9,350 bases of DNA, from assembly GCA_002469975.1 (NCBI GenBank), contig DKMG01000112.1, positions 1 to 9,350 on the forward strand, in the 5' to 3' direction. A program made the translations under genes and the position numbers. The notes under the pieces were generated by a model that was not told the DNA's origin, made no database searches, and saw nothing but the letters and a program-made list of their open reading frames with translations. The stretch comes from Proteobacteria bacterium UBA7420. GTDB taxonomy: Bacteria; Pseudomonadota; Gammaproteobacteria; Magnimaribacterales; D2472. The stretch's first letter is position 1. Every line of letters starts with the position of its first letter. Positions 1 through 6,467 of this stretch are shown here, one piece after another.

Positions 1-690
1 GAAGCAAAAGATTATTCTAAAGCTCTAAAGTTAATCATGGAGATTGCCGACAACACAAACAAGTATATTAACGAGCAGAAACCTTGGAAACTAGACGAGG
101 CTCAAGCATTGGTTGTTGCTACAACTGCAGTCAATGTCTTTAAAAACTTATGTATATTGCTGCATCCCGTCATACCAACGCTGACATCCAAACTGCTAAA
201 AATGTTACAGATGGACACAGTTGACTACATAGATCTTGATGAAATCTTAGTAGATTGTCGTATAGAAGAATTCCAAGCCGTAATCTCAAGAGTAGAGGCT
301 TTAGATATTAACAAGTTCCAGACAGAGGATAAAACCATGGAAGAGTCTGATAAGAATGATGATTTTATAACCATTGATGATTTTATGAAGGTGGATATGC
401 GAGTTGCCGAAGTCACTGCAGCTTCTCATGTTGAAGGTGCAGATAAATTGATTTCGGTGACCCTTAATGTTGGGGAGCTCGGTCAGAAAAATGTATTTGC
501 TGGTATAAAATCAGCTTATGAGCCAGCAGACCTAGTTGGAAAGCTTGTTGTTATGGCTCATAATCTAGCGCCTAGAAAGATGAAATTTGGTGTATCTGAA
601 GGCATGATTCTCGCTGCCAGTGATTCAGATGGCGGGATATTTGTAATCTCCCCAGATAATGGGGCTAAACCAGGGCAAAGAATTAAATGA
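1..690 (+). CDS. metG: Methionyl-tRNA synthetase, C-terminal part (5' end outside window)
   Basis: This is the 3' part of methionine-tRNA ligase, the cytoplasmic enzyme that charges tRNA-Met. The reading frame is open from base 1, so the ATG at 37 is internal and 229 residues are visible. The first ~95 residues (about 1-290) are the end of the anticodon-binding helical domain; the 'YINEQKPWKL' segment is typical of MetG. A short acidic linker follows. From about base 367 comes the C-terminal OB-fold tRNA-binding/dimerisation domain (EMAP-II/Arc1p type), with 'MKVDMRVAEV', 'KNVFAGIKSAY' and 'NLAPRKMKFGVSEGM' matching the family pattern. The catalytic Rossmann domain with HIGH and KMSKS lies upstream of the window. 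The stop overlaps the next gene's start as ATGA, so translation is probably coupled to the reductase gene. Family assignment is secure. Confidence 0.96.
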   Translation, partial: EAKDYSKALKLIMEIADNTNKYINEQKPWKLDEAQALVVATTAVNVFKNLCILLHPVIPTLTSKLLKMLQMDTVDYIDLDEILVDCRIEEFQAVISRVEALDINKFQTEDKTMEESDKNDDFITIDDFMKVDMRVAEVTAASHVEGADKLISVTLNVGELGQKNVFAGIKSAYEPADLVGKLVVMAHNLAPRKMKFGVSEGMILAASDSDGGIFVISPDNGAKPGQRIK

Positions 691-1730
691 AAATAGAAAC
701 AGATATTTTAGTAATTGGGGCTGGCCCTGTTGGTTTATTTACTGTATTTGAGGCTGGGCTTCTTGGTCTCAGGTGTACCCTTATAGATAACCTCGATAAG
801 GTGGGCGGTCAATGCTCTGAGCTGTATCCTGAAAAACCAATTTATGATATTCCTGGTGTTCCAAGTCAAACAGCGCAGGAGCATGTGGATGCACTCCTAG
901 AGCAAATCAAACCTTTTGACTATGACCTGTATTTGTCTCAAAGGGTTGAAGTTATAGAGCCCCTATCAACAGAAGATGGTGTGACATCTTGGAAAATTCT
1001 AACAAACGAAGGTCTTGAATGTACTACAAAAAATATATTTATTGCTGCAGGAGCAGGATCATTTGAAGCCAGGAGACCACCCAACATAGAAGATCCAGAT
1101 CAGTTTTTAGACCTGGGCGTGAGCTATTCAGTTAAATCTGTTGAGAAGTACAGAGATAAGAATCTATTTATTTTTGGTGGTGGAGACTCTGCCCTTGACT
1201 GGACAGTTGAATTGGCCAAGGTCGCTCAATCTGTCAGCTTGGTTCATCGCAGAGATGAGTTTCGTGGAGCCCAGCACACAGAAGCTCAGATGAGAGAATT
1301 GGTTGCAACTGAAGCAGTTAACTTACTCACGCCCTTTCAAATTGAATCTATTCAAGGTACCGAAAAGGTCACTGCTGTAACTTTAAAAAACTTTGACACT
1401 AAGGAAAGCGTTACCAAGGATGCTGATGAATTGCTATTTTTGTTTGGTTTAAATAAAAAGCTAGGTCCAATTTTGGATTGGGAACTTGAATTGGTGCAGA
1501 AAAAAATAGCCGTGAATACAGAGAACTTTGAAACCAATAAAGATGGAATTTTTGCTGTGGGTGATATTAATGACTATCCAGGAAAACTTGATTTAATTCT
1601 ATGTGGCTTTCATGAAACAACCCTCGCAGTACAGAAGGCATTTCAACGCATTCATCCTGGCGAGCGAGTTCCATTTGGGTACACCACTTCCAACACAAAG
1701 CTGCAAAAAAAATTAGGTGTGACTGAATAG
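687..1730 (+). CDS. Ferredoxin/flavodoxin-NADP reductase, thioredoxin-reductase-like (type 2 FNR)
   Basis: This is a soluble FAD flavoenzyme predicted to move electrons between NADPH and a ferredoxin or flavodoxin. Residues 11-16 (GAGPVG) are the FAD-binding Rossmann loop, followed by 'VGGQCSELYPEKPIYDIPG' (39-57), a signature of the YumC-type FNR. Residues 164-172 (GGGDSALDW) form the NADPH-binding loop, and HRR at 187-189 fits binding of the 2'-phosphate of NADPH. The C-terminal FAD motif is GD at 292-293, followed by 'YPGKLDLI'. The CxxC redox pair of true thioredoxin reductases is absent, which separates this subfamily. At 347 residues it has the usual length. Its ATG overlaps the metG stop by 4 bases, and an RnfB-like Fe-S protein starts 4 bases after its stop, so that protein is a plausible electron partner (inference). 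Confidence 0.9.
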   Translation: MKIETDILVIGAGPVGLFTVFEAGLLGLRCTLIDNLDKVGGQCSELYPEKPIYDIPGVPSQTAQEHVDALLEQIKPFDYDLYLSQRVEVIEPLSTEDGVTSWKILTNEGLECTTKNIFIAAGAGSFEARRPPNIEDPDQFLDLGVSYSVKSVEKYRDKNLFIFGGGDSALDWTVELAKVAQSVSLVHRRDEFRGAQHTEAQMRELVATEAVNLLTPFQIESIQGTEKVTAVTLKNFDTKESVTKDADELLFLFGLNKKLGPILDWELELVQKKIAVNTENFETNKDGIFAVGDINDYPGKLDLILCGFHETTLAVQKAFQRIHPGERVPFGYTTSNTKLQKKLGVTE

Positions 1731-1734
1731 CTAT

Positions 1735-2412
1735 ATGCCTGAGCTGATAGATCTTATCAATGAGACATTACCTCAATTCCAGTGTGGGCGCTGCGATACT
1801 CCAGGTTGTAGGCCGTATGCACAATCTATTATTGATGGGGCACCCCATAACCGATGTGTGCCTGGAGGCGAGGACACACTTAAGAAACTACAAATACTAG
1901 CTAAAAGAGAGCCTCTAGAACTGGATGGTAAGTACGGCCCAGGACTTATCAATCAAACAGCTCAAGTTATAGAAGAGGAATGTATCGGCTGTAAAAAATG
2001 TATAGATGCATGCCCTGTTGATGCCATAGTTGGAGCGGCTAATTTAATGCATGTTGTCATATCTGATATTTGTACAGGTTGCGAGCTTTGCATCGAGCCA
2101 TGCCCAGTAGATTGCATTGAGCTTGTTGAAATTAGCAAGGAAGTATCTCTGGCAATAAGACAGGCATCAGAAAAATATGTTGAGCTTAAAAATGATTTAA
2201 AAATAGTGAGAGTGAGTCAAAATAAATTAAATCATAGCAACGCATTAAATTCGTTGATGGGTGACAAAATTAATCAACAAATGCAACAAAGAAACATTGA
2301 TAAAGATTTGGCGTTGGAGTCTCTTCAGTCAAGCATCCTAGAGTCACAGAAAAATGAAAAACTTCTAGAATCAGATGACCTTGAAAGGCTAATAAAGCAA
2401 TTAAGAACCTAG
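1735..2412 (+). CDS. rnfB: RnfB-like iron-sulfur protein without membrane anchor
   Basis: This is a 225-residue protein with three predicted Fe-S centres. The first is the RnfB-type domain with C17, C20, C25 and C41, including 'PGCRPYAQSI' and 'CVPGG'. Two bacterial ferredoxin CxxCxxCxxxCP motifs follow, at C83/86/89/93 and C113/116/119/123. In canonical RnfB of the membrane Rnf complex, a hydrophobic N-terminal helix precedes the first cluster. Here the protein starts only 16 residues before C17, with no membrane segment, so it should be soluble. The last ~85 residues are polar, Lys/Glu/Gln-rich and probably helical, with no recognised domain. No other rnf genes are nearby. It lies just downstream of the FNR, suggesting an orphan polyferredoxin that exchanges electrons with that enzyme. 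No clear Shine-Dalgarno precedes the ATG. The gene's end overlaps the convergent dehydrogenase gene by 12 bases. Confidence 0.82.
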   Translation: MPELIDLINETLPQFQCGRCDTPGCRPYAQSIIDGAPHNRCVPGGEDTLKKLQILAKREPLELDGKYGPGLINQTAQVIEEECIGCKKCIDACPVDAIVGAANLMHVVISDICTGCELCIEPCPVDCIELVEISKEVSLAIRQASEKYVELKNDLKIVRVSQNKLNHSNALNSLMGDKINQQMQQRNIDKDLALESLQSSILESQKNEKLLESDDLERLIKQLRT

Positions 2413-3420
2413 TCTATTCATTGCACTCAAAACACTAATATTATTTTTTGATGCGATAGTCATAAATTCAATAGCCCTTTGTGCTACCAGCTTGAGTTCT
2501 AATTCGATTAGTGTTTCATCTCTCTCTAAAATATCCTTTGTTAACCCAATAACTCCTCCCGAGTTAATCAAGACATCAGGCACGTAATGAATATTGAGAG
2601 CTAGCAACAGATCATCTACCTCTAGAGTTTGAAGTTGATTGTTAGCGCCTCCTGCGATAATTGAGCAATTCAATGTGTTAATTGAATTGATGTTCAAAAT
2701 ACCACCAATCGCACATGGGGCCAAAAGATCACATTCTTGCGTTAAAGCATCTTCCACAGGAATAATGTTCGCATGATTAATTGAGCTTACTTTAGTTAAA
2801 TCAATGTCTTGGATATAGATGGTTGCTCCAGCATCAGCCAAATGATGAGCCAGCGTCAATCCAACACTCCCCGCTCCCTGAATAGAAATTGATGAGGTTT
2901 CGAGGCTTTTGCCTGTGTAAAATTTTAATGCTGCTTGGATGGAGTAGAATATTCCTTTTGCGGTATAAGGCCCTGGATCAACGTTGTCAAATACGTATGG
3001 AGAATGGCGACCTACATACTGAATATCTTGCAAGGTTATCCCAATGTCTTCAGCTGAATAGTAGATCCCATCCAGTTGATTTAAAAAATGTGCAAATGCC
3101 TGAAGTGAAGCTTCTGATTTTGGTTGATCGCCAAAGATAATAGCTTTGCCTCCACCAAACGGCAAATGGGCTGCATTATTTTTCTCTGTCATGCCTCTTG
3201 AGAGACGCAACACATCAGTTAGGCCCTCTGCATAGCTTGAGTAGTTTCTATAGCGACAACCACCAATGGCTGGTCCTGTTGATGTGCTGTGGATAGCAAT
3301 AATGGATTTAAATCCTATCTCTGGGTTCTCATAGTAGTAGACTTTTTCATGATTGAATTCCTCATGAGAAGACGCATGAATTTGATTAAACAATGTTTCT
3401 GTAATATCTCGAAATATCAT
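2401..3420 (-). CDS. Leu/Phe/Val/Glu dehydrogenase family protein
   Basis: This is an NAD(P)-dependent amino-acid dehydrogenase (oxidative deamination of an L-amino acid to the 2-oxo acid plus ammonium). The N-terminal domain holds 'GPAIGGCR' (49-56), K80 in 'MTEKNNAA', and the glycine-rich catalytic segment 'PFGGGKA' with K92. D125 in 'SAEDIG' matches the catalytic aspartate of leucine dehydrogenase. The Rossmann loop GAGSVG is at 182-187, and 'PCAIGG' and 'GGANNQ' further on are also characteristic. With 339 residues it is slightly shorter than typical leucine dehydrogenases (about 360) and much shorter than hexameric glutamate dehydrogenases, so a branched-chain or aromatic substrate is more likely than glutamate (inference). 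It is monocistronic here, divergent from rnt and convergent with rnfB. Confidence 0.87.
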   Translation of the reverse strand: MIFRDITETLFNQIHASSHEEFNHEKVYYYENPEIGFKSIIAIHSTSTGPAIGGCRYRNYSSYAEGLTDVLRLSRGMTEKNNAAHLPFGGGKAIIFGDQPKSEASLQAFAHFLNQLDGIYYSAEDIGITLQDIQYVGRHSPYVFDNVDPGPYTAKGIFYSIQAALKFYTGKSLETSSISIQGAGSVGLTLAHHLADAGATIYIQDIDLTKVSSINHANIIPVEDALTQECDLLAPCAIGGILNINSINTLNCSIIAGGANNQLQTLEVDDLLLALNIHYVPDVLINSGGVIGLTKDILERDETLIELELKLVAQRAIEFMTIASKNNISVLSAMNRLGS

Positions 3421-3443
3421 ATTAGTGTGAACTTTTCGTTTAT

Positions 3444-3449
3444 ATTATA
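3444..3449 (-). promoter_or_regulatory. Candidate -10 element for the amino-acid dehydrogenase gene
   Basis: Read on the minus strand, the 50-base spacer between the divergent dehydrogenase and rnt genes contains a perfect TATAAT, placing a start of transcription about 17 bases before the dehydrogenase ATG. No good -35 hexamer was found at the expected distance. The same AT-rich stretch could serve as a -10 (TATTAT, 3443-3448) for rnt on the plus strand. Confidence 0.3.
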
Positions 3450-3470
3450 CGCTCATCTGTAGGAGCTGAA

Positions 3471-4061
3471 ATGTTAAAAGATAGATTTAGAAAATTCTTG
3501 CCAGTGGTCGTTGATCTTGAGACCGGTGGTTTTGATGCAATTAATAATCCTATTTTAGAGATTGCCATTCAATTAATTGATTTTGAAGGCCAGCAACTAG
3601 TTCTAGGTGATTCACACAGACATCATATAAAGCCTCATGAAGGGCTAGAAATTAATCAAGAATCAATTGATTTTTTAAACTTGGATTTAAATCATCCATT
3701 AAGGGTGGCTGTTGATGAAAAATCTGCCTTGCTAGATATATTTAAGGTCATCAACAAGCATAGAAATTTATATGAATGTTCTAGAGCAATCCTCGTTGGT
3801 CATAATGCATTTTTTGATCATAGTTTCTTGCTAGCAGCTTGTGATAGGCACGATATTAAAAAATCACCCTTTCATCCCTTTTCACTCATTGATACAGTTA
3901 GCTTAGGAGTACTTGCAACTCAGCAGACTGTTCTTGCAAGAATCTGCAAGGAGCTAGACATTGATTATGATAATGAGCAGGCTCATAGCGCTGCCTATGA
4001 TGCCAAGGTAACAGCTGAGGCATTCTGTAAGATTGTCAATCAGTTTGATGAGCGCGTCTAA
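3471..4061 (+). CDS. rnt: Ribonuclease T
   Basis: This is a DEDDh-family 3'-to-5' exoribonuclease that trims the 3' ends of tRNAs, 5S/23S rRNA and other small stable RNAs. All five metal-binding and catalytic residues are visible: D15 and E17 in 'VDLETGGFD', D116 in 'GHNAFFDHSF', and H172 and D177 in 'AHSAAYDAK'. 'SPFHPFSLIDT' also matches the E. coli RNase T pattern, which distinguishes it from the DNA polymerase III epsilon exonuclease. Length is 196 residues, against about 215 in E. coli. The start is supported by a Shine-Dalgarno AGGAG at 3461-3465, five bases before the ATG. The gene stands alone on its strand: it is divergent from the dehydrogenase and convergent with the MBL-fold gene, 3 bases away. 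RNase T is largely gammaproteobacterial, which informs the host assignment. Confidence 0.95.
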   Translation: MLKDRFRKFLPVVVDLETGGFDAINNPILEIAIQLIDFEGQQLVLGDSHRHHIKPHEGLEINQESIDFLNLDLNHPLRVAVDEKSALLDIFKVINKHRNLYECSRAILVGHNAFFDHSFLLAACDRHDIKKSPFHPFSLIDTVSLGVLATQQTVLARICKELDIDYDNEQAHSAAYDAKVTAEAFCKIVNQFDERV

Positions 4062-4064
4062 GCT

Positions 4065-4790
4065 CTAAATAGTCAGAGAGTCACCTGGATTCTTGCAAAT
4101 AACACTCACGGAATTCAAAGCATTCGAGCTTTCCACAATTGATAGTATTCTGCTAATAAGCCCTTTAGAGCGAGATGGATAAACACCAGTTGCTAATAAA
4201 TAGTTTGCATTAAGACGAGCTTTTGCTTTTTCAGCGTCACACTCACTCATTGAAACCTGAATCAATCCGAGAACCTTAACTTGATCGACGGTGAGAATAC
4301 AGGCATCAAGAGAGTCAAAACTCAATTTTGGGTCCAACATGTGTGGCTCGTGGAAAACATTGGAGTCTCCGGCAGTTAACTTATAAGAAAAGGTAGTTGT
4401 ATTGTATGGCTTGCCAGCGTTAAAAACCTCTAAGGTAAACTTACCTAGCTGGTATTCATGATCAGACTTAACCACTATCACGTTTAAAAAACCATTAGCG
4501 ACCAATGTTCGCTTTGCTTCTTTGGTGGTATAAATCGGAATGTTGGAATCAAATTGACTTAAGCTCGCTAGATCAAGGTGATCTGAAAAGTGAGCAGTAA
4601 TAATTATATAATTTACTTGGGAAACTAAATTATGCCTTTGTAGATACGATGGTTCAGTTGAAGGCCTATACAGTAGCCATTTAAATACAGGAAATTCCTG
4701 AGCATTAGTTAACCAAGGGTCAACCACGACCATCTCAGCGCCATGCGAGTAGACCCATGACTGATAATCATCCCCTCTAATAATTTGCAT
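4065..4790 (-). CDS. Metallo-beta-lactamase-fold (UlaG-like) protein, probably Fur-regulated
   Basis: This 241-residue protein shows the outline of an MBL-fold hydrolase of the UlaG-like / Lactamase_B_3 type. 'VVVDPWLT' (21-28) is the early strand and Asp. 'TAHFSDHLD' (65-73) sits at the metal-binding loop, and 'FHEPH' (146-150) resembles a conserved EPH segment in related proteins. The classical HxHxDH is degenerate: aligned on D70-H71, the first two histidines are replaced by A66 and F68, although H67 lies between them. Metal content and catalysis are therefore uncertain. No signal peptide or membrane segment is visible, so it is probably cytoplasmic. The gene is divergent from the ferritin-like gene, with a Fur-box-like palindrome ending 20 bases upstream of its ATG, so iron-responsive control is likely. 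The substrate is unknown. Confidence 0.72.
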   Translation of the reverse strand: MQIIRGDDYQSWVYSHGAEMVVVDPWLTNAQEFPVFKWLLYRPSTEPSYLQRHNLVSQVNYIIITAHFSDHLDLASLSQFDSNIPIYTTKEAKRTLVANGFLNVIVVKSDHEYQLGKFTLEVFNAGKPYNTTTFSYKLTAGDSNVFHEPHMLDPKLSFDSLDACILTVDQVKVLGLIQVSMSECDAEKAKARLNANYLLATGVYPSRSKGLISRILSIVESSNALNSVSVICKNPGDSLTI

Positions 4791-4809
4791 AACCCAATGA
4801 TTTCATAAA

Positions 4810-4824
4810 TGATAATTATTACCA
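4810..4824. promoter_or_regulatory. Candidate Fur box 1
   Basis: These bases form a TGATAAT-T-ATTACCA inverted repeat, differing at a single position (4822) from the 7-1-7 Fur motif TGATAATnATTATCA. It lies 19 bases before the MBL-fold gene start, where a bound repressor would block that promoter. Recognition rests on consensus matching by eye. Confidence 0.68.
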
Positions 4825-4831
4825 TAGTAAG

Positions 4832-4844
4832 AATGATTATCATT
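4832..4844. promoter_or_regulatory. Candidate Fur box 2
   Basis: This is a perfect 6-1-6 inverted repeat, AATGAT-T-ATCATT. Read on the minus strand, its 13 bases are identical to the core of the classical 19-base Fur consensus, and the full 19-mer (4829-4847) matches at about 15 positions. Its centre is 21 bases from that of box 1, two DNA turns, so two Fur dimers could bind the same face. It lies 78 bases before the ferritin-like gene. Confidence 0.7.
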
Positions 4845-4867
4845 AAAAAAATACCTAAAATCAGTCG

Positions 4868-4896
4868 TTTAAATACCTTGCTATATAAGATATATT
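4868..4896 (+). promoter_or_regulatory. Candidate promoter for the ferritin-like gene
   Basis: A TTTAAA (4868-4873, 4 of 6 to the -35 consensus) and a TATATT (4891-4896, 5 of 6 to the -10 consensus) are separated by 17 bases. The predicted transcript would start about 20 bases before the ATG. The region is AT-rich, so chance matches are easy. The Fur boxes lie upstream of this -35 rather than over it, which would allow activation or weak repression rather than simple blocking. Confidence 0.35.
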
Positions 4897-4922
4897 AACA
4901 AGTATTAATCACTTAAAAGATA

Positions 4923-5375
4923 ATGATCATGGAAATGAAAGAACTCAACGTCGAAAATGTCTGTAACACACTAAATCAAATTATGGAGTATGAGCTTGCT
5001 GGAGTTGTTAGGTATACCCACTCATCACTTATGGTGACAGGACCCTATAGACTTCCAATAGTGACTTTTCTTAAGGAGCAAGCAAGTGAATCGCTGCTAC
5101 ATGCTCAGCAAGCTGGCGAATTGATAGTAGGCCTTGATGGGCATCCAAGCCTAAAAGTAGCGAAGATCGAGGAGACTCATAGACATAGCATCAAAGACAT
5201 TTTAGAAGAAGCCTTGGAACATGAGCTCCATGCATTATCACTTTACAAGGAACTGCTAAGCAGCGTAGCAGACGCTTCTGTCTACCTCGAGGAGTATGCT
5301 AGAGGCCTCATTGGAGAGGAGGAACAGCATTCACTCGAGTTAAAAGCGATGCTAAAAGATTTTGGATCTGCTTAG
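4923..5375 (+). CDS. Bacterioferritin-like diiron protein
   Basis: This is a 150-residue four-helix ferritin-like protein, close to the length of E. coli Bfr (158). Helix 1 contains 'MEYELAGVVRYTHSSLMV', with E24 matching ferroxidase E18 of Bfr. Helix 2 has 'ESLLHAQQAGE' with H60. Helix 3 has 'LEHELHALSLYKELL', and helix 4 has 'GEEEQH', giving the fourth-helix ExxH ligand pair. In helix 2 the spacing is ExxxH (E56, H60) where Bfr has ExxH. The position of the haem-ligating Met52 appears to be Leu58, so haem binding is doubtful. The protein probably stores or detoxifies iron in the cytoplasm, perhaps as a Bfr/Dps-like cage (inference). It is preceded by the Fur-box spacer shared with the divergent MBL-fold gene. 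The start is ambiguous among ATGs at 4923, 4929 and 4935; no strong Shine-Dalgarno decides it. Confidence 0.85.
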   Translation: MIMEMKELNVENVCNTLNQIMEYELAGVVRYTHSSLMVTGPYRLPIVTFLKEQASESLLHAQQAGELIVGLDGHPSLKVAKIEETHRHSIKDILEEALEHELHALSLYKELLSSVADASVYLEEYARGLIGEEEQHSLELKAMLKDFGSA

Positions 5376-5381
5376 CTGAGA

Positions 5382-5699
5382 TTAGGAGTTAGCTGCTTTG
5401 TCAATTGCTGCTTGAAGCTCGCCTGTCTCATGCATTTCAGTGACTATATCGCATCCACCGATCAGATCACCCTTAACAAAGACCTGGGGAAAGGTTGGCC
5501 ACTCTGAGATGCTGGGCAAGGTTTGCCTAATTTCTTGATTTTCTAGAATATCAACGTAAGAAAATTCAGCACCGCACTCTATGAGCGCCTGAACAGTTTT
5601 GGCTGAAAAACCACATTTAGGCTCGTAAGGAGACCCTTTCATATAAATCAGGATTTCATTATCTTTAATTTGACTGGCAATTTTTTCTTCAATCGACAT
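5382..5699 (-). CDS. grxD: Monothiol glutaredoxin Grx4 (CGFS type)
   Basis: This is a 105-residue monothiol glutaredoxin that carries or transfers [2Fe-2S] clusters and works with BolA-type partners. The active-site CGFS is at 29-32, preceded by 'IYMKGSP' (18-24). 'WPTFPQVFVKGDLIGGCDI' further on matches E. coli Grx4 almost residue for residue and includes the cis-Pro and glutathione-binding segments. The frame stays open upstream to 5810, but that extension has no glutaredoxin similarity and lies inside pdxJ. The start at 5699 fits the family N-terminus, has a GAGAAG Shine-Dalgarno-like sequence just upstream, and overlaps the pdxJ stop by one base (TAATG), a typical coupling junction. It is the last gene of the minus-strand run and converges with the ferritin-like gene with a 6-base gap. 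No clear terminator hairpin was seen between them. Confidence 0.95.
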   Translation of the reverse strand: MSIEEKIASQIKDNEILIYMKGSPYEPKCGFSAKTVQALIECGAEFSYVDILENQEIRQTLPSISEWPTFPQVFVKGDLIGGCDIVTEMHETGELQAAIDKAANS

Positions 5700-6454
5700 T
5701 AGGCTTCTCGGGTAATCTTTAGATATTGCATTATGGTGTCCTTGAAGCCATATTTCAATGCATCTGAAATAATCGCATGGCCTATTGACACTTCCTCTAT
5801 AAGGCCACAAAGCTTTAACTGAGGAATATTTGTAAGATTCAGGTCATGGCCAGCATTTACACCTATACCCAGCTTTGCCGCACGCTGAATAACAGCTGTA
5901 ATTTTAGAGGATTGAGACTCTATCAATAAAGCGTCATCCTCCATGCAAGCTAGCGCAAAAGGCCCAGTATAAATCTCAACGCGATCAAAGTTATTAATAG
6001 CTGCAAATTCAAGAGCCCCAAGATCGGCATCAATAAATAAGCTTGTTCTTGTATTTTTTATTTGGTGGGAGCTTAAGAAGGCTTCCAGCTCTTTCGCTTT
6101 GTAACCAGCAGGCCAGCCACTATCTGATGTTAACTGGTTATCTGTATCTGGAACCAATGTGACTTGATCAGGTTTTGAGGCAGCGCATATTTCAGCAAAG
6201 CCCAGAAAAGAATCATCAGAATCAGTAAAAGGATTGCCTTCTAGATTGAACTCTACAGACTGCTCTTTACAAATACCTGCAATAGCGATGGCGTCTTGAC
6301 TGGTTGCATGCCTATGATCAGGTCTCGGATGCAAAGTAATTCCCTGAGCGCCTAATGCAATGACTTGATTTGCGTAATCCTCTAAAGAGGGATTATCAGA
6401 ACCTCTAGAATTTCTAAGCAGAGCAATTTTATTCAGATTAACGCTAAGATTCAT
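5699..6454 (-). CDS. pdxJ: Pyridoxine 5'-phosphate synthase
   Basis: PdxJ condenses 1-deoxyxylulose 5-phosphate with 3-amino-2-oxopropyl phosphate to make pyridoxine 5'-phosphate, the ring-closing step of DXP-dependent vitamin B6 synthesis. The protein is a 251-residue TIM barrel. Visible active-site segments are 'SVNLNKIALLRNSRG' (4-18), H42 and R44 in 'TLHPRPDHRH' (40-49), E72 in 'FNLEGNP', H203 in 'NAGHDL', and the phosphate-binding 'IGHAI' (224-228). The motifs HPRPD, EFNLEGNP, KPDQVTLVPD and TSDSGW are those of the alphaproteobacterial/Bacteroidetes-type PdxJ rather than the E. coli type (VHLRED, NLEMA). In most gammaproteobacteria pdxJ sits near recO/acpS. Here it follows the KSI-like gene by 13 bases and overlaps grxD by 1 base, so it is probably transcribed with them. 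Confidence 0.93.
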   Translation of the reverse strand: MNLSVNLNKIALLRNSRGSDNPSLEDYANQVIALGAQGITLHPRPDHRHATSQDAIAIAGICKEQSVEFNLEGNPFTDSDDSFLGFAEICAASKPDQVTLVPDTDNQLTSDSGWPAGYKAKELEAFLSSHQIKNTRTSLFIDADLGALEFAAINNFDRVEIYTGPFALACMEDDALLIESQSSKITAVIQRAAKLGIGVNAGHDLNLTNIPQLKLCGLIEEVSIGHAIISDALKYGFKDTIMQYLKITREA

Positions 6455-6467
6455 GGCTTTAAATTCG

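Noticed and set aside
37..39. ATG at 37 as the start of a separate gene
   Set aside because: The frame is open to base 1 and the residues before it continue the MetG anticodon-binding domain, so this is an internal methionine.
687..1730. Thioredoxin reductase
   Set aside because: The CxxC redox-active pair is missing, and the GGQC...YPEKPIYDIPG and YPGKLDLI motifs belong to the FNR-type subfamily.
1735..2412. Component of a membrane Rnf/Rsx complex
   Set aside because: No hydrophobic N-terminal helix and no other rnf subunit gene next to it; a soluble orphan role fits better.
2889..3140. Plus-strand open frame of 83 codons inside the amino-acid dehydrogenase gene
   Set aside because: Antisense shadow of a conserved coding region with no family resemblance.
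5370..5400. Repeated TTAGCT at the grxD/ferritin junction as a bidirectional terminator
   Set aside because: The repeats are direct; the only inverted pairing is a 4-base AGCT stem, too weak for a terminator call.
5700..5810. Possible 37-residue N-terminal extension of the glutaredoxin from an upstream ATG at 5810
   Set aside because: It lies wholly inside pdxJ, has no glutaredoxin similarity, and the start at 5699 gives the normal Grx4 length with a coupled TAATG junction.
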